Below, piece after piece: positions 42,401-51,301 of a stretch of DNA of 64,000 bases. The position numbers and the translations under genes are program-made. Each line of letters begins with the position of its first letter. Positions within the stretch are counted from its first letter, which is position 1. Source of the DNA: Streptomyces cylindrosporus (GTDB taxonomy: Bacteria > Actinomycetota > Actinomycetes > Streptomycetales > Streptomycetaceae). A model generated the notes under the pieces. The model ran no database searches. It was not told the origin of the DNA and worked only from the letters and a program-made list of their open reading frames with translations. The stretch is taken from contig NZ_JALDAY010000001.1 in NCBI RefSeq assembly GCF_022698165.1, forward strand, positions 186,001 through 250,000, read 5' to 3'.

Positions 42401-45400
42401 CGGCACCACCGCCACGTACCAGGTCACCGGCACCACCACGTACGACGACTTCGGCCGGCCGAAGATCCAGAAGGACGCCAAGCAGAACCCGACGCGCACC
42501 GACTACACCGAGACGAACGGCCTGCTCACCCAGACCAAGCTGACCAACGCCCTCGGCCACATCACGACCACCGACTACGCCCCCGCGTGGGGCCTGTCCA
42601 CCGGCCAGTCCGACCCCAACTCCCGGCGCACGGACCTCGCCTACGACGCCCTCGGCCGGCTGACCTCCGTCTGGCTCCCGGACCGCGCCAAGTCGCAGAC
42701 GCCGAGCATCAAGTACTCGTACAACGTCCGCAAGGACAAGGTCACCTCGATCAAGACCGAGAAGATCGAGAACGACGGCTCCTACGGCGCCGAGTACCAG
42801 CTCTACGACAGCCTGCTGCGGCCCCGCCAGATCCAGACCGAGGGCCCGAACGGCACCCGCATGGTCGCGGACTCGTTCTACGACGGCGCGGGCCAGGTCA
42901 AGCAGACCAACGCCACGTACAACGCGGCCGGCGCCGCCTCGGACGAGCTGCTGCTCGTGCACAACGGCGAGGTCGGCGCGCAGACGAGGACCGAGTACGA
43001 CGCCCTCGGCCGCACCACCGCGGAGATCTTCGCGGTCTCCGGCGCCGAGCAGTGGCGCACCACGACCACGTACGACGGCGAGCTCACCAACGTCGACCCG
43101 CCGGTCGGCGGGGTGCCCGCGACGACGGTCTCGGACGCCGAGGGCAACATCACGGAGATCCGCCACTACCGGGGCGCGTCCCCGGCCGCGCCGACCCCGT
43201 ACGACTCGACGAAGTACACCTACACGCCCTCGGGCAAGCTGGAGACGGTCACCGACGCCGCGGGCAACGTGTGGCGCAACGAGTACGACCAGCTCGGCCG
43301 CAAGAAGAAGTCGGTCGACCCGGACGCGGGCACCTCCCGCACCGAGTACGACGAGCTGGACCAGCCCGTCGCGCAGTGGGACGGGCGCAACAAGAAGACG
43401 TCCACGTCCTACGACGCCCTCGGCCGGGTCACCGGCACCTGGACCGGCGACGTCGGCACCGGGACGCGGCTGACCGAGACCCGCTACGACAAGGCCGGCT
43501 GGCTCGGCCAGGCGTACGCCCAGCTCAGCTATGTCTCGCCGACCGAGTACTTCGCGTCGGTCGTCCAGTCGATGGACGAGTTCTACCAGCCGCTGAAGAC
43601 GGCCTACTCCGTGCCCGCGTCACAGGGCTCGCTGGCCGGCACGTACACCTTCACCTCGACGTACAACCGGGACGGCACCGTCCAGTCGTCGGGCCTGCCC
43701 GCCGTCGGCAGCCTCCCCGCCGAGGCCCTGACCTACGGCTACGACGAGCTCCAGCGCCCGACCACGCTGACCGGCACGACCTCCTACGTCACCAACACCG
43801 CCTACTCGAAGACCAGCCGGCTCCAGCAGCTGGAGCTGTACACCGGCTCCGGCAAGAAGGTCTGGCAGACCTTCGACTACGAGACCGGCACCGACCGCCT
43901 GACCCGTTCCACCGTGGACGTCTACGGCGCGACGGCCCCGGCGAAGCAGTCGACGTACTCCTACGACCAGGCCGGCAACGTCCTGTCGATCGCGGACTCG
44001 GCGAACAGCGCCTCCCCGGACGTGCAGTGCTTCGCCTACGACAGCCGGCAGCGGCTGTCCGAGGCGTGGACACCGGCGTCCACGGCGGCGGACGCGGCCG
44101 GTTCCGGAACGGTCGGCTCCACCGCGCCCGTCGACGGCTCGGGCCCCGCCGCCTGCAAGGCGGCCCCCGGCACGGGCGCGCTCGGCGGCCCGGCCCCCTA
44201 CTGGAAGTCGTACGTCACCGACGCCATCGGCAACCGGAAGTCGGAGACCAACCACGACCTCGGCCTGAACGCGGCCAAGGACATCACGCGCAGCTACGAG
44301 TACGGCGGCGCGGGCGCCCTCGGCGACGGGCCGCACCAGCTCACCAAGGTCGTGGAGAAGACCCCGACCGGCGACAAGCAGTACGCGTACGAGTACGACG
44401 ACGCGGGCTCCACCACCAAGCGCACGATCGGCGGCGACGCCCAGTCGCTGGAGTGGGACGACGCCGGCCGGCTCACCAAGGTGAAGGAGGCGAGCGGCTC
44501 CGAGACGACGTACCTGTACGACGCCACGGGCAACCGCATCCAGCGCAAGGACACCTCCGGGACCACGGTCTACCTGCCCGGCATGGAGCTGAAGCTCTCC
44601 GCCGACGGCACCAAGAAGTCCGCGACCCGGTACTACTCGTACGCCGGTGAGACCGTCGCGGTCCGTACCGACGACGGCAAGCTGTCGTTCCTCGCCGCCG
44701 ACCACCACGGCACGGGCGAGATCGCCGTCGAGGCGGCCACGGGCGCGGTCTCGCAGCGCCGCTTCGACCCGTACGGCGTGGAGCGCGGCAAGGCCACGGG
44801 TGCCTGGCCCGGGGAGAAGGGGTACGTCGGCGGCACGGTCGACGCGTCGACCGGGCTGACCCATCTCGGCGCGCGTGAGTACGACGCGATGATCGGCAAG
44901 TTCGTCTCGGTCGACCCGGTCATCGACTACACCCAGCCCCAGCAGATCAACGGCTACACCTACGCCAACAACAGCCCGGTCACCCTGTCCGACCCGAGCG
45001 GGCTGGCCTCGTCGACGACGTGCTCCCTGTTCCCGGGTGCGCTCGGCTGCGGTACTCCGGACTGCGACTTCCTGTGCGCGCCGGGCTCCGCGGGGGAGAA
45101 GGTCCACGAGGCGAAGCAGGAGGTCGGCCGGGCCCAGAGCCAGCAGTCCTCGGCCAAGAAGCGCATCAGCTCGGCCGGCAAGGAACTGGTCAAGATCGTC
45201 CGGGACATCCTCGGGGTCGACGCGGCGCTCGACTGCATATCCACAGGTGACGTCGGATCCTGCGGCGAGACACTGCTGAACATCGCGGGCAGCTTCGCCG
45301 GCGGGCTCGCCGGCAAGATCATGGCCAAGTACGGCGTGCCCTGGAAGTGGGCCAAGGGCGTCAAGCTCGCCAAGCGGGTCGTGGGTCTCGTCGGTGACCT

Positions 45401-46352
45401 CATCGGCGGGGTCAAGGACCTGCTCAAGGCGAACAAGGCCCTCTCCAAGGCCAAGGACGGGCTGGCCGCGGCTCGCTCGAAGGCCGCGGAAGCCCTGAAG
45501 AAGCTGAGAAAGACCGAGTGCCACAGCTTCCTGCCCGGCACGAAGGTCCTGCTGGCCGACGGCTCCACGAAACCGATCGAGGACGTCGAACTCGGCGACA
45601 AGGTGACGGTGACCGACGCGAAGACCGGGAAGACGGTCGTCCGTGAGGTCGCCGGAACCATCGTCACCGAGGACGACAAGGAGTTCTCGGACCTCACGGT
45701 GAGGACGGCCACCGGCACGGAGGAAATGCTGGTCGCGACGGTCACGCACCCGTTCTGGGTCGAGTCCGAGCACGGCTGGATCAAGGCCGGCGCCCTCAAG
45801 CCCGGCATGAAGCTCCGCACCCCGTCCGGCAAGACGGTCGAGGTCACGGCCAACCACCACTTCGACAAGCGGCAGCGCACCCACGATCTGACGATCACCG
45901 GGATCCATGCGTACTACGTCTTCGCGGGCCGGACGCCGCTGCTGGTGCACAACTGTGACCCTCTGGCCCAGTACGCGGATTCCCTTCAGCCGAAGGCAGG
46001 CAAGAAGTCCGTCCAATATGCCTCCGAGTACACTGACTCCACCGGCAAGAAGTTCTACGGGCACAATGTTCACCGGGAAGCGGATGACCTTCCCGAGGGC
46101 TTTGTCGAGGCGATCGGTGAGCGTTCGCACTACGGCTGTGCCGAGGTGGGATGTCTGCTGAACGCCTACAACAGCGCTCGTGATGCCGGCGCCAGTCTGG
46201 AGCAGGCGGCGACAGCCGTCCGGGGCGGATCCATCAGAACCGTGTTCGTGTTCAACTCGTTCGCCAAGGATGCGGCGCAACACGGCACTCCGGCAAAGCC
46301 GTGCTGGAGTAAGTGCGACGCGATGCTGAAGGGGCTGGGCATAGACTTCTGA
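39447..46352 (+). CDS. RHS/YD-repeat polymorphic toxin with Hint and C-terminal deaminase-like toxin domain
   Basis: 2301 aa from ATG 39447 (GGAAG eight bases upstream). A signal peptide (LAATVLGLTLALSAS) and an SpvB/TcaC-like N half are followed by many YD repeats (YDALGRLTSVWLPD, YDELDQPVAQWD). The RHS core-terminus reads REYDAMIGKFVSVDP to NNSPVTLSDPSGL. A hydrophobic/helical spacer precedes a Hint autoprotease from Cys2025 (CHSFLPGTKVL) to HNC at 2168-2170. The last 131 residues form the toxin. CAEVGC (Cys2231, Glu2233) and KPCWSKC (Cys2286, Cys2290) look like the zinc motifs of YwqJ/SCP1.201-type nucleic-acid deaminases, although the second pair is spaced C-x3-C rather than the usual C-x2-C. 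The 3' end is less G+C-rich, as expected for an exchangeable tip. Confidence 0.85.
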   Translation: MFFRGRSLSRRMPGPALAATVLGLTLALSASSVQALALDDGDRGRTSRPGVQDDGDPAQGSDAKKKSRPSDPAHKAAVKGLDKAVWPRQGGAEVKLGATAEAGGLPVTVTRAKAGVKAGQAAGKVRVDVLDPKRATKLGVGVLLGVERADGEADKAGKVRLTVDYSQFAEGFGGSYASRLRLVRLPACAEFATPGSAKCPQQPTVLKTVNDVKAGTVSADVTAAPAAPEGVSTMATDATSLVAVAAGPSGAQGTYKATALAPSASWTVANSSGGFSWNYPLRTVPTPGGLTPTAGLGYSSQSADGRTAATNNQGSWIGEGFSYDPGYIERRYKPCSDDGHDGSGEQCWAFENATVMLGGSASELVKDDTTGKYRLSGDEGSKVEKLTGATNGDNDGEYWRVTTTDGTEYYFGQNRLPGWATGNEETNSVWTAPVFGDDSGEPCYNATFTSAHCQQAWRWSLDYVKDTHGNVMSYFYDRETNYYALNGKTDVNGTAYHRGGYLKRIDYGQRDGQVYAAKAPARIVFNVAERCLPTADFDCAESKRTTANAAHWPDVPVDQECKSGTKCTVGQTFFTTKRLTSIVTQMRKDATNYQDVDAWTLTHLFTDNGDDSKTLWLSKIEHEGRAGTATKLPTVDLFGEQLANRVDAVGDNIAPFYRFRLSAVLSETGSQLDVNYAPTDCTKAALPKPGESTKRCYPVKWSPPGYIEPITDWFHKYVVSAVIETDRTGGSDQLVTRYAYQGDAAWRKAKPDGITDEKYLTWGGWQGYGKVTVTSGTADDQKTRVDYTYLQGMNGDADPAGGTRSVTVKDSTGVSYTDSEEFAGHELEAATYDGSKLISKAISEPWKHTTATQTRSWGTTRASIVKSDTERGYSLLSDGSWRQTKSTTTFETDLGTGRPIEIDDQSDVSRTGDDTCTRLWYADNTAKNILSLPSRSEKVSVKCSTTPDRRTQVLADERTSYDDGVFGAAPAKGDATKTERLTAHDGTTATYQVTGTTTYDDFGRPKIQKDAKQNPTRTDYTETNGLLTQTKLTNALGHITTTDYAPAWGLSTGQSDPNSRRTDLAYDALGRLTSVWLPDRAKSQTPSIKYSYNVRKDKVTSIKTEKIENDGSYGAEYQLYDSLLRPRQIQTEGPNGTRMVADSFYDGAGQVKQTNATYNAAGAASDELLLVHNGEVGAQTRTEYDALGRTTAEIFAVSGAEQWRTTTTYDGELTNVDPPVGGVPATTVSDAEGNITEIRHYRGASPAAPTPYDSTKYTYTPSGKLETVTDAAGNVWRNEYDQLGRKKKSVDPDAGTSRTEYDELDQPVAQWDGRNKKTSTSYDALGRVTGTWTGDVGTGTRLTETRYDKAGWLGQAYAQLSYVSPTEYFASVVQSMDEFYQPLKTAYSVPASQGSLAGTYTFTSTYNRDGTVQSSGLPAVGSLPAEALTYGYDELQRPTTLTGTTSYVTNTAYSKTSRLQQLELYTGSGKKVWQTFDYETGTDRLTRSTVDVYGATAPAKQSTYSYDQAGNVLSIADSANSASPDVQCFAYDSRQRLSEAWTPASTAADAAGSGTVGSTAPVDGSGPAACKAAPGTGALGGPAPYWKSYVTDAIGNRKSETNHDLGLNAAKDITRSYEYGGAGALGDGPHQLTKVVEKTPTGDKQYAYEYDDAGSTTKRTIGGDAQSLEWDDAGRLTKVKEASGSETTYLYDATGNRIQRKDTSGTTVYLPGMELKLSADGTKKSATRYYSYAGETVAVRTDDGKLSFLAADHHGTGEIAVEAATGAVSQRRFDPYGVERGKATGAWPGEKGYVGGTVDASTGLTHLGAREYDAMIGKFVSVDPVIDYTQPQQINGYTYANNSPVTLSDPSGLASSTTCSLFPGALGCGTPDCDFLCAPGSAGEKVHEAKQEVGRAQSQQSSAKKRISSAGKELVKIVRDILGVDAALDCISTGDVGSCGETLLNIAGSFAGGLAGKIMAKYGVPWKWAKGVKLAKRVVGLVGDLIGGVKDLLKANKALSKAKDGLAAARSKAAEALKKLRKTECHSFLPGTKVLLADGSTKPIEDVELGDKVTVTDAKTGKTVVREVAGTIVTEDDKEFSDLTVRTATGTEEMLVATVTHPFWVESEHGWIKAGALKPGMKLRTPSGKTVEVTANHHFDKRQRTHDLTITGIHAYYVFAGRTPLLVHNCDPLAQYADSLQPKAGKKSVQYASEYTDSTGKKFYGHNVHREADDLPEGFVEAIGERSHYGCAEVGCLLNAYNSARDAGASLEQAATAVRGGSIRTVFVFNSFAKDAAQHGTPAKPCWSKCDAMLKGLGIDF

Positions 46353-46367
46353 CGGCTCCGGGTAATA

Positions 46368-46408
46368 GGTGCCTCCTGCGCGGCCACTTGTGGCGCACAG
46401 GAGGCACC
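46368..46408 (+). terminator. Strong hairpin between toxin and immunity genes
   Basis: GGTGCCTCCTG (46368-46378) pairs perfectly with CAGGAGGCACC (46398-46408), with an inner GCCAC/GTGGC stem. CCCTTTTC follows. It resembles an intrinsic terminator and lies only 15 bases after the toxin stop. Confidence 0.75.
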
Positions 46409-46451
46409 GCCCTTTTCGGGATTTGTAAGCGGCGGGCGATTTGGGAGATTC

Positions 46452-47180
46452 GTGGACGCGTTCGGTGTGGAGTGGGGATCCTTCGACGTGGATCCGGAGG
46501 TGGCTCGGCGGGTTCAGGTCGGGTTGGACGAGCTCTTTCGGGCGGAGGGTGAGGAAGAGGCGATCGATGCCGCTCATGCCCTGCACGAGCTCGTCTGCTA
46601 CGCGGCCGTGACGGTCGAGGAGGAGACGGTGCCGGCCGTGCGGGCGCTGTGCGCAATGCTCGGGCTGCCGGATTTCCGATGGAAGCAGTTCGCGCTCCAG
46701 CTCCTCGACACGATCATTTCCGTCGAGGGCGTCTTTGATTCCGCCAGTCCTCTCAAAGCGCGGGTGCGTGCGGAAGTGCTGCGCGCGGTGCCGCTCGCCG
46801 AGAAGGAGCAGAACAGTTCTTCCAGGGATGTCAGAGGCGCTGCCATTGTTTTTCTGGGCAGTGCTTCCGAGACGCCCGCCGCGGATTTCCAGCGATTCCG
46901 GAGTGCTTTTGAGCGGGAAACGGATCCGGTGATCCAGGCCGATCTCGCCCTGGCGGCGACGGCGTGCGCCTGGGAGGTGGATGGAGGGGCTCAGGACGCG
47001 AACGCGGCCGGGTGGTTCGGCGAAGTCCTGGAGCACGCCAATCCGGCCGTCCGGTTCAGGGTCGGGCAGTTCCTGGTCGGTCGTGGGTTCCGGTGGAGCG
47101 GCGGTGACCTGAACGGCCTGGTCGCCGCGGCGATGCCCGCCGTGCTCGAGCGGGGGTTGTTCCGGCAGGAGTACCTGTAG
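46452..47180 (+). CDS. Probable immunity protein, HEAT-like helical repeats
   Basis: 242 aa from GTG 46452 (GGGAG five bases upstream). It is acidic and all-helical with repeated helix pairs (EEEAIDAAHALHELVCYAA, VQAD-type segments, DPVIQADLALAATACAWE, NPAVRFRVGQFLVG) like HEAT/ARM repeats. Its place directly after a toxin tip gene and its lower G+C (46.7-46.95 kb) fit a cognate immunity protein that binds and blocks the deaminase-like domain. No enzyme motif. The name rests on context; another HEAT-repeat role is possible. Confidence 0.6.
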   Translation: MDAFGVEWGSFDVDPEVARRVQVGLDELFRAEGEEEAIDAAHALHELVCYAAVTVEEETVPAVRALCAMLGLPDFRWKQFALQLLDTIISVEGVFDSASPLKARVRAEVLRAVPLAEKEQNSSSRDVRGAAIVFLGSASETPAADFQRFRSAFERETDPVIQADLALAATACAWEVDGGAQDANAAGWFGEVLEHANPAVRFRVGQFLVGRGFRWSGGDLNGLVAAAMPAVLERGLFRQEYL

Positions 47181-47216
47181 GGCTCGGTTTGACCCCCGAA
47201 CGGCGGCCCCGTAACC

Positions 47217-47245
47217 TTGACCGTCGGCGTGTCCTTGGATATGGG
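47217..47245 (+). promoter_or_regulatory. Putative rplU-rpmA promoter
   Basis: TTGACC (47217-47222) and TATGGG (47240-47245) are separated by 17 bases, 118 bases before the rplU start. This matches the housekeeping sigma (HrdB-type) pattern. Confidence 0.6.
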
Positions 47246-47362
47246 CGCGCCACATCCCCGTAAACCTCATTCCTCCAGGGCACTGGGTGCCCCGGAGAGG
47301 CTGCCCGTGTCGGGTGGCTGGACTGCGGGGGTGCCGTTCCCGAGCGAGAGAGTGAGATCCGC

Positions 47363-47683
47363 GTGTACGCCATCGTGCGCAGCGGTGGTCGCCAGCACAA
47401 GGTTGCTGTCGGCGACATCGTTGAGGTTGACAAGATTTCCACCGCCAAGGTTGGCGACACGGTCGAGCTCTCGACCCTGCTCGTTGTCGACGGCGACGCT
47501 GTGACCAGCGACCCGTGGGTGCTGGCCGGCATCAAGGTCCAGGCCGAGGTCGTGGACCACCACAAGGGCCAGAAGATCGACATTCTGCGCTACAAGAACA
47601 AGACCGGCTACCGCCGTCGTCAGGGCCACCGCCAGCAGTACACGGCGATCAAGGTCACTGAGATCCCCACGGCTGCGAAGTAA
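47363..47683 (+). CDS. rplU: 50S ribosomal protein L21
   Basis: 106 aa, full length. [25 protein letters not shown] at the start and the basic C-terminal [18 protein letters not shown] are family signatures. L21 binds 23S rRNA in the large subunit. GTG start. It is followed 14 bases later by rpmA and then obg, the conserved actinobacterial order. Confidence 0.98.
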   Translation: MYAIVRSGGRQHKVAVGDIVEVDKISTAKVGDTVELSTLLVVDGDAVTSDPWVLAGIKVQAEVVDHHKGQKIDILRYKNKTGYRRRQGHRQQYTAIKVTEIPTAAK

Positions 47684-47697
47684 GGGACTGAGGAGAG

Positions 47698-47952
47698 ATG
47701 GCACACAAGAAGGGCGCATCGTCCACTCGGAACGGTCGCGACTCGAACGCCCAGCGGCTCGGCGTGAAGCGCTTCGGCGGTCAGGTCGTCAACGCGGGTG
47801 AGATCATCGTCCGCCAGCGCGGCACCCACTTCCACCCCGGCGCCGGCGTCGGCCGTGGCGGCGACGACACGCTGTTCGCGCTGCAGGCCGGTGCGGTGGA
47901 GTTCGGTACCCACCGTGGCCGCAAGGTCGTGAACATCGTTCCGGTCGCCTGA
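47698..47952 (+). CDS. rpmA: 50S ribosomal protein L27
   Basis: 84 aa. [22 protein letters not shown] and the [17 protein letters not shown] core are diagnostic. L27 reaches the peptidyl-transferase centre. GGAG lies a few bases before the ATG. Co-transcribed with rplU. Confidence 0.98.
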   Translation: MAHKKGASSTRNGRDSNAQRLGVKRFGGQVVNAGEIIVRQRGTHFHPGAGVGRGGDDTLFALQAGAVEFGTHRGRKVVNIVPVA

Positions 47953-47975
47953 ATCAGGCCCTGATCGGAAGCTTC

Positions 47976-48026
47976 GCGCGAGGCGGACCTCACTTCCCTG
48001 GTGGGAAGGCGGGTCCGCCTTTCGCG
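47976..48026 (+). terminator. Hairpin between rpmA and obg
   Basis: AGGCGGACC (47981-47989) pairs with GGTCCGCCT (48012-48020) around a GC-rich loop and is followed by TTTCGCG. A TTGACA at 48029-48034 follows at once and may be the -35 box of a separate obg promoter, although no good -10 is seen. Confidence 0.65.
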
Positions 48027-48070
48027 TGTTGACATAGGTAACACCCGTACTTTTCTGGAGGCACAGAACC

Positions 48071-49525
48071 ATGACCACCTTCGTGGACCGCGTCGAGTTG
48101 CACGTCGCCGCGGGTAACGGGGGCCACGGCTGTGCCTCCGTACACCGGGAGAAGTTCAAGCCGCTCGGTGGACCCGACGGCGGCAACGGCGGGCGCGGCG
48201 GTGACGTCATCCTCACCGTCGACCAGTCGGTCACCACGCTCCTCGACTACCACCACTCCCCGCACCGCAAGGCCACCAACGGCAAGCCCGGCGAGGGCGG
48301 CAACCGCTCGGGCAAGGACGGGCAGGACCTGGTGCTGCCCGTGCCGGACGGGACCGTCGTCCTCGACAAGGCCGGCAATGTCCTCGCCGACCTGGTCGGG
48401 CACGGCACCTCCTACGTCGCCGCCCAGGGCGGCCGCGGCGGCCTCGGCAACGCGGCCCTCGCCAGCGCCCGCCGCAAGGCGCCCGGCTTCGCGCTGCTCG
48501 GCGAGCCGGGGGATCTGCAGGACGTCGTACTGGAGCTGAAGACCGTCGCCGATGTGGCGCTGGTGGGCTACCCGAGCGCGGGCAAGTCCTCGCTGATCTC
48601 GGTGCTGAGCGCCGCCAAGCCGAAGATCGCCGACTATCCGTTCACGACGCTCGTGCCCAACCTCGGTGTGGTGACGGCCGGTTCGACCGTCTACACCATC
48701 GCCGACGTGCCGGGACTGATCCCGGGCGCCAGCCAGGGCAAGGGGCTGGGCCTGGAGTTCCTGCGGCACGTGGAGCGGTGCAGTGTGCTCGTGCACGTGC
48801 TGGACACGGCCACCCTGGAGTCCGAGCGCGACCCCGTCTCCGACCTCGACGTCATCGAGGAGGAGCTGAAGCAGTACGGCGGCGGCCTGGACCGGCGGCC
48901 GCGGATCGTCGTCCTGAACAAGATCGACGTACCGGACGGCAAGGATCTCGCCGAGATGGTGCGGCCGGATCTGGAGGCCCGCGGCTACCGCGTCTTCGAG
49001 GTGTCGGCGGTCGCCCATCTCGGGCTGCGGGAGCTGTCGTTCGCGCTGGCCGAGATCGTCGCGAAGGCGCGGGCCGCGAAGCCGAAGGAAGAGGCCACGC
49101 GGATCGTGATCCGGCCGAAGGCCGTCGACGACGCCGGCTTCACCGTGAGCCGCGAGGAGTTCGGCGGCGAGCTGCTCTTCCGCGTGCGCGGCGAGAAGCC
49201 CGAACGCTGGGTGCGCCAGACCGACTTCAACAACGACGAGGCCGTGGGCTATCTCGCGGACCGGCTCAACCGCCTTGGTGTGGAAGAGGAGTTGATGAAG
49301 GCCGGCGCCCGCTCCGGCGACGGCGTCGCCATCGGTCCCGAGGAGAACGCGGTCGTCTTCGACTGGGAGCCGTCGATGACGGCCGGCGCGGAGATGCTGG
49401 GCCGCCGCGGCGAGGACCACCGCTTCGAGGCACCGCGCCCCGCGGCCCAGCGCCGCCGGGACCGCGACGCCGAGCGGGACGAGGCGATGCGGGAGTACGG
49501 CGACTTCGACCCGTTCGCCGAGTAG
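48071..49525 (+). CDS. obg: GTPase Obg/CgtA
   Basis: 484 aa. The N-terminal Obg fold is glycine-rich ([16 protein letters not shown]). The G domain has G1 [13 protein letters not shown]2 around [14 protein letters not shown]3 [10 protein letters not shown] and G4 VLNKID. A C-terminal OCT domain follows ([26 protein letters not shown]), then an Arg/Asp/Glu-rich tail ending in [10 protein letters not shown]. Obg acts in 50S assembly and the stringent/differentiation response; in Streptomyces it influences aerial growth. TTCTGGAGG precedes the ATG. Confidence 0.97.
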   Translation: MTTFVDRVELHVAAGNGGHGCASVHREKFKPLGGPDGGNGGRGGDVILTVDQSVTTLLDYHHSPHRKATNGKPGEGGNRSGKDGQDLVLPVPDGTVVLDKAGNVLADLVGHGTSYVAAQGGRGGLGNAALASARRKAPGFALLGEPGDLQDVVLELKTVADVALVGYPSAGKSSLISVLSAAKPKIADYPFTTLVPNLGVVTAGSTVYTIADVPGLIPGASQGKGLGLEFLRHVERCSVLVHVLDTATLESERDPVSDLDVIEEELKQYGGGLDRRPRIVVLNKIDVPDGKDLAEMVRPDLEARGYRVFEVSAVAHLGLRELSFALAEIVAKARAAKPKEEATRIVIRPKAVDDAGFTVSREEFGGELLFRVRGEKPERWVRQTDFNNDEAVGYLADRLNRLGVEEELMKAGARSGDGVAIGPEENAVVFDWEPSMTAGAEMLGRRGEDHRFEAPRPAAQRRRDRDAERDEAMREYGDFDPFAE

Positions 49526-49532
49526 GCGGAAT

Positions 49533-49557
49533 CCGGCCCGGCACCGAGCCGGGCCGG
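49533..49557 (+). terminator. Terminator hairpin after obg
   Basis: CCGGCCCGGC and GCCGGGCCGG form a perfect 10-bp stem with loop ACCGA, eight bases after the obg stop. Confidence 0.8.
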
Positions 49558-49656
49558 GTTAACTCCGGGAGAACTCGCGGCACACGCCAGGGCAACCCCT
49601 CCGACCCGAGGCGAGTCGTACTGGGCAATCGCCCCTCGGACTCCCGGAGTTGCCCC

Positions 49657-51144
49657 ATGGACAGACGCAGACCCCGCACGGCCTGGCGTACCGGACTCGC
49701 CGTCGTCCTGGCGGTCACCGGGGCCGGCGTGCTCCCCGCCGCCGCGCACGCCGCCGGGAGCGGGGCCGCCGCCACCCGGCTCCAGGACGACTTCAACGGT
49801 GACGGCTACTCCGACCTCGCCGTCGCCGCGCCCTCGGCGACCGTCGGCGGGAAGAAGACCGCCGGGTACGTCGCCGTCGTCTACGGCTCGGCGAGCGGCC
49901 TGAAGACCTCGACCAAGCAGGTGTTCAGCCAGAACAGCGCCGGGGTACCGGGGACCGCCGAGACCGGCGACCGCTTCGGCTCCGCGGTGACCAGCGCCGA
50001 CCTGGACGACGACGGGTACGCCGACCTGATCGTCGGGGCCGGTGGGGAGGACACGACGGTCGGCGCCGACGCCGGGCTCGTCGAGGTGATCTGGGGCGGC
50101 GCCAGGGGGCTGTCCGGCGGCGCCTCGCTCGCGGGCGGGAAATCGTCGTACGACCGACTCGGCGACCAGGGGCATCTCGCGGCGGGTGATGTCGACGGCG
50201 ACGGGGCGCCGGACGTGATCACCGTGCAGAACGCCCACGACCTGCGGATCCTCAGCGGCACCTTCGCCCGGGACGGCTCCACCGCGCACGGCGGACAGGT
50301 CGTCGTCGACAGGTTCGACAGCCGGGTGCTGGACCTCGCCACCGGGGACCTCAACGGCGACGGCGTCACCGACATCGCCGCGGTCGAGAACGACGGCGAC
50401 GAGTTCGACGCCCGCCGGGTCGTGTACTGGACGGGCAGTACGACGGGCGTCAGCCCCTTCGCGCTGGTCCAGGACATCGACGGCGCCGCACTGCAGGGCG
50501 GCGAGAACCTCGACCTCGGGGACGTCAACAAGGACGGCTACGACGACATCGTGGTGGGCCGGGCCGTCGACGGCTACGACAGCGACCTCGACAACCCGTA
50601 CGTCAAGGGCGGCCGGATCACCTGGATCCCCGGCACCGCCGAGGGGCCCGACGGGGTGAAGGCGAAGTTCGTCTACCAGGACACCCCGCTGGTGCCGGGC
50701 ACCGCCGAGAAGGGCGACCGCTTCGGGACCGACGTCCAGGTCGCCGACGTCGACGGGGACGGGTACGCCGACATCGCGGCCGGCATCCCCGGCGAGGACC
50801 TCGGCTCGGTCGCCGACGCGGGCAGCGTCGTCGTCCTGCGCGGCACGAACACCGGCCCGACGAGCAGCGGCTCCATGGTCTTCAGCCAGAACACCGCGGG
50901 CGTCCCCGGCACCGGCGAGAAGGGCGACGCGTTCGGGTCGGCCACCCGTCTGGTGGACGTCGACCACGACGGCCGTGCCGAACTCGCCGTCGGCGCGCCC
51001 GGGGAGAACGGCGGCCAGGGCGGGGTGTGGGTGTTCCGGGCCACCGAGCACGCCATCACGGCGACCGGCTCCTTCACCTTCGGCGCGGGCACCCTCGGCA
51101 CGGTGGCCGCGGGCGCGAGGCTGGGCTCGGGCTTCGGCCACTGA
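49657..51144 (+). CDS. Secreted FG-GAP/integrin-like repeat protein
   Basis: 495 aa from ATG 49657 (CCGGAG upstream); the open frame continues far 5' only as a shadow over obg. Signal peptide TGLAVVLAVTGAGVLPAAAHA, then FG-GAP repeats with DFNGDGYSDLAVAAP, ADLDDDGYADLIVGA, DVNKDGYDDIVVGR, DVDGDGYADIAAGIP and DVDHDGRAELAVGAP, each a DxDxDG Ca-binding loop. There are about six to seven blades, so a propeller. It is a paralogue of 33979-35532, sharing DFNGDG and VVYG. Exported; ligand unknown. Confidence 0.85.
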   Translation: MDRRRPRTAWRTGLAVVLAVTGAGVLPAAAHAAGSGAAATRLQDDFNGDGYSDLAVAAPSATVGGKKTAGYVAVVYGSASGLKTSTKQVFSQNSAGVPGTAETGDRFGSAVTSADLDDDGYADLIVGAGGEDTTVGADAGLVEVIWGGARGLSGGASLAGGKSSYDRLGDQGHLAAGDVDGDGAPDVITVQNAHDLRILSGTFARDGSTAHGGQVVVDRFDSRVLDLATGDLNGDGVTDIAAVENDGDEFDARRVVYWTGSTTGVSPFALVQDIDGAALQGGENLDLGDVNKDGYDDIVVGRAVDGYDSDLDNPYVKGGRITWIPGTAEGPDGVKAKFVYQDTPLVPGTAEKGDRFGTDVQVADVDGDGYADIAAGIPGEDLGSVADAGSVVVLRGTNTGPTSSGSMVFSQNTAGVPGTGEKGDAFGSATRLVDVDHDGRAELAVGAPGENGGQGGVWVFRATEHAITATGSFTFGAGTLGTVAAGARLGSGFGH

Positions 51145-51301
51145 GCAGCCGTCAGACACGTTTCCCTCGACGCGTTTCAACGGGTCTTCTGTTGTCTGCC
51201 TATTTGTCATGCACGCGAAGGCTTGGGTTCAGCGGGTGGACTGCCCGACTGCGTGAGCCTTGCACGTGTCCAAGAGGCCAGCGAGGCAAGGGAGTTCGCG
51301 C

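Noticed and set aside
39465..43166. A 1233-codon open frame on the minus strand opposite the RHS gene
   Set aside because: It is a high-G+C shadow frame; the plus strand encodes clear YD repeats and a signal peptide, while the minus product is low-complexity Gly/Val/Arg with no domain.
45519..45956. Intein in the RHS gene
   Set aside because: The Hint-type Cys and HNC motifs are present, but the downstream part is a toxin tip, not a continuation of an interrupted protein; it fits self-cleaving Hint release.
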